From contig JANQUX010000388.1 of assembly GCA_030730545.1 (NCBI GenBank), positions 7,259 through 18,298 on the forward strand: DNA of 11,040 nt, read 5' to 3'. Source of the DNA: Maribacter sp. (GTDB taxonomy: Bacteria > Bacteroidota > Bacteroidia > Flavobacteriales > Flavobacteriaceae). A program made the translations under genes and the position numbers. The notes beneath the pieces were generated by a model. It had not been told where the DNA came from. It ran no database searches and saw nothing but the letters and a program-made list of their open reading frames with translations. Numbering within the stretch: the first letter of the stretch is position 1; every line of letters starts with the position of its first letter. Shown here piece by piece: positions 6,089 to 11,040 of this stretch.

Positions 6089-7414
6089 TTAAATAATGTC
6101 TTCAGTATTGGTCTGTGGTGGTTTTTCGTTTTCTTGTTCTAATAGTTCTTGGGATTCCGATTCTCTAAGCGCATCTTCTGCTAAATTTCTTTCGGTTATC
6201 TCTTCGTCTATTTCGTCAAGCATAGTTCCCATTTTGCGTTTGTCTCGAATCATTGCCCATGTCATTACTAAGCTGGTGGCGATAATGACAAATAATAGAA
6301 TGCCCGAGTCAAAACCTTCAATTTGTGCTTCCATTGGTATTGCGTAGAATAATAATACCGTTATTAATCCTCTTGGTGCTATAAATAATTGAGGAAGCAT
6401 ATCCTTACCAACAAAAACAAAAAGGACTAAAAAGCGTAAGATGTAGATAGATGCTATAATCAGTAAGCTGACAATGGCTACGTTAATGCTTAGTAGTGAT
6501 GACAAAACAATAGTAATTCCAAAAATGACAAAGAAGAAGGTGCGTACTACAAATGCTGTTTCTAGGGTAACAATGTGTAGTTCATGATAAATTTGTTGCA
6601 TCCGTTCTTTCTCTAAAAATATTTTAGTTTTACCGGGGAAGAACAGATTTACATTTTTTACAATTAAACCAAAAACGAGAATAATGATTAAAGATGATAA
6701 GTGCATTTTCTTACCGATGGCGTATAGTAAAAGCAAAACTGAAATAAGCAGGAATAATTTAGCTTGACTTTTTATGCGTTGAAAAACGAGTATGATAGCA
6801 TAACTGGCGACCAAGGCAATCACAATCGTAATCATTATATTAATTCCGAAACCCGCTGCACCGTTGTCTTCTGCAGGGTTTAATTTGCCAGTTAAAAAGT
6901 AGAACATCATTATGCCCATAATGTCAGAAAAGGTACTCTCGTAGATATGGAATTCTTTTTTCTCTTCGCTCAGTCCACCTACGCTAGGTATAATTATAGC
7001 GCTAGATAATATCGATAATGGTGTAGCGTAAAGCCATGCAGATTGCATGGTCATATTGGGTATAAATTGATAAAGTATTAGAGCGGCTACGTATGCAGAA
7101 ACTACAAGCCCTATTAGGGCGATGGCCATAGATTTAAGTATGGGCAATAATTTTTCTCTTTTCAGTTCAAGTTCTAAAGCGGCTTCTAAAACAATCATTA
7201 TAAGACCTACCGTTCCTAATATTTCTAAAGAACCCTTAAAGTTTGGTATTTCTGGTATAAAGAATTCAAGCCCAATTTTAATAAGTATACCTAATACTAT
7301 AAGCATGAGTACGGCAGGTATGTTGGTCTTTTTAGATATGCCGTTAAAGAAAAAAGATAGTACAACAATTAAAGAGGCTCCTATAATAAGGTTGTAAGAT
7401 GAAAGAATTTCCAT
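6089..7414 (-). CDS. Cation:proton antiporter, CPA/NhaP-like membrane protein
   Basis: The 441-residue protein is hydrophobic over residues 7-390, with about 11-13 membrane helices, and ends in a roughly 50-residue charged cytoplasmic tail rich in Glu (DEIDEEITERN and onward). The order of segments fits the sodium/proton exchanger fold: a broken-helix region at 130-145 (ATPLSILSSAIIIPSV) followed by the ion-binding helix with Y158-E-S-T-F-S-D164. In NhaP-type proteins this second motif is ES..ND; here the position before the essential aspartate is serine. The TD-type motif expected in the first region is absent. A conserved arginine-glycine pair is at R348-G349 (APRGLI). The likely role is exchange of Na+ or K+ for H+ at the inner membrane for pH or salt balance. 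It is a lone gene divergent from rimP; no canonical promoter is visible on its strand in the 219-base gap. Confidence 0.85.
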   Translation of the reverse strand: MEILSSYNLIIGASLIVVLSFFFNGISKKTNIPAVLMLIVLGILIKIGLEFFIPEIPNFKGSLEILGTVGLIMIVLEAALELELKREKLLPILKSMAIALIGLVVSAYVAALILYQFIPNMTMQSAWLYATPLSILSSAIIIPSVGGLSEEKKEFHIYESTFSDIMGIMMFYFLTGKLNPAEDNGAAGFGINIMITIVIALVASYAIILVFQRIKSQAKLFLLISVLLLLYAIGKKMHLSSLIIILVFGLIVKNVNLFFPGKTKIFLEKERMQQIYHELHIVTLETAFVVRTFFFVIFGITIVLSSLLSINVAIVSLLIIASIYILRFLVLFVFVGKDMLPQLFIAPRGLITVLLFYAIPMEAQIEGFDSGILLFVIIATSLVMTWAMIRDKRKMGTMLDEIDEEITERNLAEDALRESESQELLEQENEKPPQTNTEDII

Positions 7415-7535
7415 TAAGTACTTTTTGGTTGGTGTTTGGATAAAAGTAAGGTAATTTTAAAAGAGGTTGATTTTTCTTTCGCTACTATTTTATTTGATTC
7501 TTTTAATAGTGAATGAATTAGGTGTAAATAGGCTA

Positions 7536-7565
7536 TTGTAGGAAATTAAAATTGTTGTATATTTG
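7536..7565 (+). promoter_or_regulatory. Promoter of the rimP-nusA-infB operon
   Basis: TTG at 7536-7538 and TATATTTG at 7558-7565, with exactly 19 bases between, make a near-ideal Bacteroidota promoter. Transcription should start around 7570-7573, giving a leader of about 60 bases that contains a perfect hairpin. Confidence 0.75.
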
Positions 7566-7594
7566 CAAAGCTGAAAGGATATAAAAGTATTCAT

Positions 7595-7615
7595 GAGGGG
7601 ACAATTAGTCCCCTC
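7595..7615 (+). promoter_or_regulatory. Hairpin in the rimP leader, possible attenuator or protein-binding site
   Basis: GAGGGGAC (7595-7602) and GTCCCCTC (7608-7615) form a perfect 8-bp G+C-rich stem with loop AATTA. It is followed by TTTTATTA, an interrupted T-tract that makes it terminator-like. It sits about 25 bases after the predicted transcription start and 18 bases before the rimP ATG, so it is inside the leader rather than at the end of an upstream gene; the upstream gene points the other way. The structure is directly visible; regulation is inferred. Confidence 0.6.
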
Positions 7616-7633
7616 TTTTATTACTTATTATTT

Positions 7634-8095
7634 ATGCTAAAGGAAAAAGTAAAAGAATTATTGGAACAAGGTCTTCAAGAAGACCCCTCCCTATTTTTAA
7701 TCGAATTCACAATGGGTGCAGATAATAGCATTCATGTGGTAATAGACGGTGACCAAGGGGTTACGGTTAATGATTGTATAAAAATAAGTAGGGCTATTGA
7801 AAATAATATAGATCGTGAAGAACACGATTTTTCTCTTGAGGTAGCATCTGCTGGTGCAGCAGCGCCATTGGTTATGCCGCGTCAATATTTAAAGAATATT
7901 GGCAGAAAGCTTGAAGTTCGTACGAACGATGATAAGTTTGAGGGAGATTTGACCGAAGTAAAAGATGACTCTATTATTTTAGAGTGGAAGGCCAGAGTAC
8001 CTAAACCCGTAGGAAAAGGTAAGGTGACGGTTCAGAAAAAAGAAGAAGTAAATTTTTCAGATATTATTAAAGCGAAAGTTGTATTAAAATTTTAA
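7634..8095 (+). CDS. rimP: Ribosome maturation factor RimP
   Basis: RimP is a cytoplasmic factor needed to assemble the 30S ribosomal subunit. The 153-residue length is usual. The N-terminal domain spans about residues 1-82, with FLIEFTMGADNSIHVVIDGD (21-40), the NDCIKISRAIENNID segment, and the family signature LEVASAGAAAPL (68-79), which corresponds to the LEVSSPGxxRPL motif of other RimPs, here with AGAAAPL in place of the usual PGxxRPL. The C-terminal SH3-like domain covers about 84-153 (IGRKLEVRT, FEGDLTEV, ending KAKVVLKF). Position directly before nusA and infB confirms the assignment. The ATG at 7634 follows an A+T-rich stretch without a Shine-Dalgarno site, as is common in this phylum. 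Confidence 0.95.
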   Translation: MLKEKVKELLEQGLQEDPSLFLIEFTMGADNSIHVVIDGDQGVTVNDCIKISRAIENNIDREEHDFSLEVASAGAAAPLVMPRQYLKNIGRKLEVRTNDDKFEGDLTEVKDDSIILEWKARVPKPVGKGKVTVQKKEEVNFSDIIKAKVVLKF

Positions 8096-8107
8096 TTGTA
8101 ATTACCA

Positions 8108-9340
8108 ATGGAGAATATTGCGTTAATTGAATCTTTCTCAGAGTTTAAGGACGATAAGTTCATAGACAGGGTGACATTGATGGCCATTTTGGAAGATGTT
8201 TTTAGAAATGCGCTGAAAAAGAAGTTTGGTTCAGATGATAACTTCGATATAATTATCAACCCAGATAAAGGGGATTTAGAAATTTGGAGAAACCGTATTG
8301 TTGTTAACGATGGTGAGGTCGAAGAGCCAAATGAAGAAATTTCATTAACTGCAGCTCGTAAAATTGAGCCAGATTTTGAAGTTGGTGAAGATGTGTCTGA
8401 GGAAGTTAAATTGATCGATCTTGGAAGAAGAGCTATTTTGGCGTTACGTCAAAATCTTATTTCTAAGATTCATGAGCATGATAATACAACGATATACAAG
8501 CATTTTAAAGATTTAGAAGGCGAGATTTATACTGCAGAGGTACATCATATTCGTCATAAGGCGATTATTTTGTTAGATGATGAGGGTAACGAGATTATTT
8601 TACCAAAAGACAGACAAATACCTTCTGATTTTTTCAGAAAAGGAGATAATGTAAGAGGTATTATTGAAAGTGTAGAATTAAAAGGTGCAAAACCTACTAT
8701 TATAATGTCTAGAAGTTCACCTAAATTCTTGGAGCAATTATTCTTTCAAGAAATTCCAGAGGTGTTCGATGGTTTAATTACTGTTAAGAAAGTAGTAAGA
8801 ATACCTGGTGAAAAAGCCAAGGTTGCCGTAGACTCTTATGATGATCGTATTGATCCAGTTGGTGCCTGTGTGGGTATGAAAGGATCAAGAATTCACGGTA
8901 TTGTTCGTGAATTAGGTAATGAAAATATCGATGTTATAAATTGGACAGCTAACCCACAATTGTTAGTGACCAGAGCATTGAGTCCGGCAAGAGTTTCTTC
9001 GGTTAAGTTAAACGAAGAGAAGAAAACGGCACAAGTTTACTTAAAGCCTGAAGAGGTGTCTAAGGCAATTGGTAGAGGTGGGCACAATATTAGATTAGCT
9101 GGTCAATTGACTGGTTATGAGATAGATGTATTCCGTGAAGGAGTAGAGGAAGATGTTGAATTAACAGAATTCTCTGATGAAATTGATGCTTGGATTATTG
9201 AAGAATTCAAGAAGATCGGTTTTGATACCGCTCGTAGCGTCTTAGAACAAGATGTTGCTGATTTGGTGAAACGTACAGATTTAGAAGAGGAAACAATTTT
9301 AGAAGTTGTGCGTATCCTAAAAGAAGAATTAGAAGATTAG
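8108..9340 (+). CDS. nusA: Transcription termination/antitermination factor NusA
   Basis: NusA binds RNA polymerase and nascent RNA and affects pausing, termination and antitermination. The 410-residue protein has an N-terminal polymerase-binding domain (about 1-130), an S1 domain (about 135-200, GEIYTAEVHHI to PTIIMSRSS), KH1 (about 230-300, GACVGMKGSRI at 252-261) and KH2 (about 302-345, AIGRGGHNIRLA at 320-331). Both KH GxxG loops are intact. It ends about 65 residues after KH2, so the two acidic repeats of E. coli NusA (495 residues) are not both present. The tail GFDTARSVLEQDVADLVKRT and following residues resembles one helix-hairpin repeat of that type. It starts 12 bases after the rimP stop, so the two are surely co-transcribed and perhaps translationally coupled. 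Confidence 0.96.
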   Translation: MENIALIESFSEFKDDKFIDRVTLMAILEDVFRNALKKKFGSDDNFDIIINPDKGDLEIWRNRIVVNDGEVEEPNEEISLTAARKIEPDFEVGEDVSEEVKLIDLGRRAILALRQNLISKIHEHDNTTIYKHFKDLEGEIYTAEVHHIRHKAIILLDDEGNEIILPKDRQIPSDFFRKGDNVRGIIESVELKGAKPTIIMSRSSPKFLEQLFFQEIPEVFDGLITVKKVVRIPGEKAKVAVDSYDDRIDPVGACVGMKGSRIHGIVRELGNENIDVINWTANPQLLVTRALSPARVSSVKLNEEKKTAQVYLKPEEVSKAIGRGGHNIRLAGQLTGYEIDVFREGVEEDVELTEFSDEIDAWIIEEFKKIGFDTARSVLEQDVADLVKRTDLEEETILEVVRILKEELED

Positions 9341-9382
9341 CTATATATTAGCACTTAAATAAAAGAACGGGAATCAGTATTT

Positions 9383-11040
9383 ATGGCAGACAATGCGAAA
9401 ATAAGGCTTAATAAAGTTCTTCGTGAACTTAATATTTCCTTGGATAGGGCAGTGGACTTTCTTAACGGAAAAGGACATGATGTGGAAGCGAGACCTACCA
9501 CAAAAATTTCCGATGATGTTTATCAGGTTTTACTTGACGAATTCCAGACGGATAAGAGTAAAAAAGTGGCATCAAAGGAAGTTGGTGAGGAGAAACGTAA
9601 GGAAAAAGAGGCAATTCGAGTTCGATTAGAAAAAGAACAAGAAGATCGTCGCTTGTCCCGTGAGCGAAGAAACTCTGAAACTGACGACAAAACTTTGGTT
9701 GGTAAAGTTGAACTTGCCGGTCCTAAAATGGTGGGTAAAATTGACCTGAATCCTAAGAAGAAGGTTGAAGAAGCTCCTGTTAAGGAAACTCCGAAAGTAG
9801 AGGTAAAGGCAGTGCCTAAGGTTGAAGAAAAAACTGCTCCTGTAGTAGAGATTAAAGAAACCCGAAAGGTTGTTTTACCAGGTCCAAAGATAATATCTCA
9901 AGGGGTTAAGAACCCTGAGGTAGCTAAAGAGCAGCCAAAAGCTGAGACTCCGAAAGTTGAGGCGCCAAAAGCTGAGGAAGTTAAAAAGGTAGAGGTTAAA
10001 GCTGAAAAGCCTAAAGAACCTGTAGTAGAAGTTGCTCCTGAACCAGAAGCACCTACAACTATAGAAACTCAATACCAGAAGTTGACTGGTCCTAAAATTG
10101 CTGGTGAGAAAATCGATCTTAGCAAGTTTGAGAAGCCTAAGAAAAAGAAAGAAGAGAAAAAACCGGCTGATAAAGCTGGTATTGATCGTAAAAAGAGACG
10201 TAGAAGAATTGTAACTAAGAATCCTTCAGGTCCTGGGCAAACTAGAGGTCCGGGTTCGGGTACTGGTTCAGCACCTCGTACTGGTAATACGGTTGATAGA
10301 AATAAAGGTAGAGGAAGATTTGCACCTGTTGCAAAGGTTGAACCTACAGAAGAAGATGTACAAAAACAAGTACGTGAAACCTTAGAGAAACTTCAGGGTA
10401 AATCTAAAAAGGGTAAGGGTGCTAAGTATAGAAGAAGCAAAAGAGATCAGCACCGTGAGCAGACGGAAAAAGATCTTGAGCAACAAGAATTAGAGAACAA
10501 GGTTCTTAAAGTAACCGAGTTCGTTACTGCAACTGAAGTTGCAACGATGATGGGTGTTTCTACTACAGAGATAATTTCTGCCTGTATGTCTTTAGGTATC
10601 ATGGTAACTATGAATCAGCGTTTAGATGCTGAAACATTATCTATCGTAGCTGAAGAATTTGGTTATGAAGTAGATTTCGTAACTGCAGATATTGAGGAAA
10701 GTATCGTTGAAGAGAAAGATGCTCCTGAAGATTTGAAACATAGAGCTCCTATTGTTACGGTAATGGGTCACGTGGATCACGGTAAAACTTCTTTATTGGA
10801 TTACATTCGTAAAGAAAATGTTATTGCCGGTGAAAGTGGAGGTATTACACAGCACATTGGTGCATATGGGGTTACCTTAGAAAAAGGAGAGCGAATTGCT
10901 TTCCTAGATACACCTGGTCACGAGGCGTTTACCGCGATGCGAGCTAGGGGTGCTCAGGTTACCGATATAGCAATTATTGTAGTTGCTGCCGATGATGATA
11001 TTATGCCGCAAACGAAAGAGGCAATTAGCCATGCACAAGC
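9383..11040 (+). CDS. infB: Translation initiation factor IF-2 (3' truncated by window edge)
   Basis: IF2 is the GTPase that brings initiator tRNA to the 30S subunit and joins the subunits. The frame from ATG 9383 stays open to the window end, giving 552 complete codons of an expected 900 or more. Residues 7-54 form an N-terminal IF2N-type helical domain ([16 protein letters not shown]). A linker at about 60-370 is rich in Lys, Glu, Pro and Val and holds three GPK motifs (113, 167, 236), a basic run RKKRRRR at 269-275 and a Gly/Arg/Pro-rich stretch after it. A second IF2N domain covers about 377-433 ([17 protein letters not shown]). The G domain follows with G1 GHVDHGKT (462-469), switch I GGIT (486-489) and G3 DTPGH (509-513). 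The G4 motif and C-terminal domains lie beyond the window. It follows nusA by 42 bases with no terminator, as third gene of the operon. Confidence 0.97.
   Translation, partial: MADNAKIRLNKVLRELNISLDRAVDFLNGKGHDVEARPTTKISDDVYQVLLDEFQTDKSKKVASKEVGEEKRKEKEAIRVRLEKEQEDRRLSRERRNSETDDKTLVGKVELAGPKMVGKIDLNPKKKVEEAPVKETPKVEVKAVPKVEEKTAPVVEIKETRKVVLPGPKIISQGVKNPEVAKEQPKAETPKVEAPKAEEVKKVEVKAEKPKEPVVEVAPEPEAPTTIETQYQKLTGPKIAGEKIDLSKFEKPKKKKEEKKPADKAGIDRKKRRRRIVTKNPSGPGQTRGPGSGTGSAPRTGNTVDRNKGRGRFAPVAKVEPTEEDVQKQVRETLEKLQGKSKKGKGAKYRRSKRDQHREQTEKDLEQQELENKVLKVTEFVTATEVATMMGVSTTEIISACMSLGIMVTMNQRLDAETLSIVAEEFGYEVDFVTADIEESIVEEKDAPEDLKHRAPIVTVMGHVDHGKTSLLDYIRKENVIAGESGGITQHIGAYGVTLEKGERIAFLDTPGHEAFTAMRARGAQVTDIAIIVVAADDDIMPQTKEAISHAQ

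Noticed and set aside
6096..6347. Open frame antisense to the antiporter tail (and another at 7122-7397)
   Set aside because: Both are Ser- and Ile-rich mirror frames of the antiporter gene with no leader or family signal.
7484..7510. Inverted repeat ACTATT/AATAGT in the antiporter-rimP spacer as an operator
   Set aside because: Six A+T-rich pairs separated by 15 bases are expected by chance in such A+T-rich DNA.
7697..7885. A 62-codon frame antisense to rimP
   Set aside because: It is entirely within rimP and has no promoter, motif or family resemblance.
9423..9629. A 68-codon frame in another phase within infB (and a 65-codon antisense frame at 9875-10072)
   Set aside because: The infB frame from 9383 is continuous with all IF2 motifs; these are shadows, the antisense one being Phe/Arg/Tyr-rich because it mirrors Lys/Glu/Pro codons.
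9788..9966. Near-direct DNA repeats such as ACTCCGAAAGTWGAGG in the infB linker
   Set aside because: They follow from repeated Pro-Lys-Val-Glu codons in a low-complexity protein linker, so a mobile or regulatory repeat is not needed to explain them.
1..11040. CRISPR array, insertion sequence, phage, toxin-antitoxin or defence system
   Set aside because: No spaced repeats, transposase or integrase motifs, or attachment-site duplication next to the tRNA were seen; the whole window reads as core chromosomal genes.

Overview
The window looks like chromosomal DNA of a marine-type member of the Bacteroidota, most likely a Flavobacteriaceae. The reasons are the strong A+T bias, several upstream matches to the Bacteroidota promoter pattern (TTG or TTTG, about 19 bases, TAnnTTTG), the lack of Shine-Dalgarno-like sites before most starts, and protein families typical of that group: a DUF2723 membrane glycosyltransferase-like protein with a C-terminal helical region, a four-helix YkuE-like phosphoesterase, a short NusA, and an IF2 with a long Lys/Pro/Glu/Val-rich linker. 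Genus cannot be told from what is here.

Left part (1-1866, + strand): the last 43 codons of an unrecognised gene, then a membrane-anchored metallophosphoesterase, then a small thioredoxin-fold protein with no cysteine. A strong hairpin terminator that can work in both directions separates this block from the next gene. Middle part (1892-5215, - strand): one 1107-residue polytopic protein of the DUF2723/TMEM260-like family, a candidate GT-C protein O-glycosyltransferase. Divergent from it is a tRNA-Gln(TTG) gene (5384-5454) with its own promoter and terminator. After a 205-bp spacer with a candidate promoter and small repeats comes a 110-residue single-span membrane protein of unknown role (5707-6039). 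It is convergent with a cation/proton antiporter on the - strand (6089-7414).

Right part (7536-11040, + strand): the conserved translation/transcription cluster rimP-nusA-infB. A well-matched promoter and a perfect 8-bp hairpin lie in the short rimP leader. RimP matures the 30S subunit, NusA acts on elongating RNA polymerase, and IF2 delivers initiator tRNA, so the cluster couples transcription with ribosome production. infB runs off the right edge shortly after the G3 motif.

I see no phage, insertion sequence, CRISPR, toxin-antitoxin or defence locus. Most of the window is ordinary housekeeping DNA. The points most worth a second look are the cysteine-free thioredoxin-like protein, the internal Tat-like motif in the phosphoesterase, the departures from family motifs in the antiporter, the DUF2723 protein, and the rimP leader hairpin.
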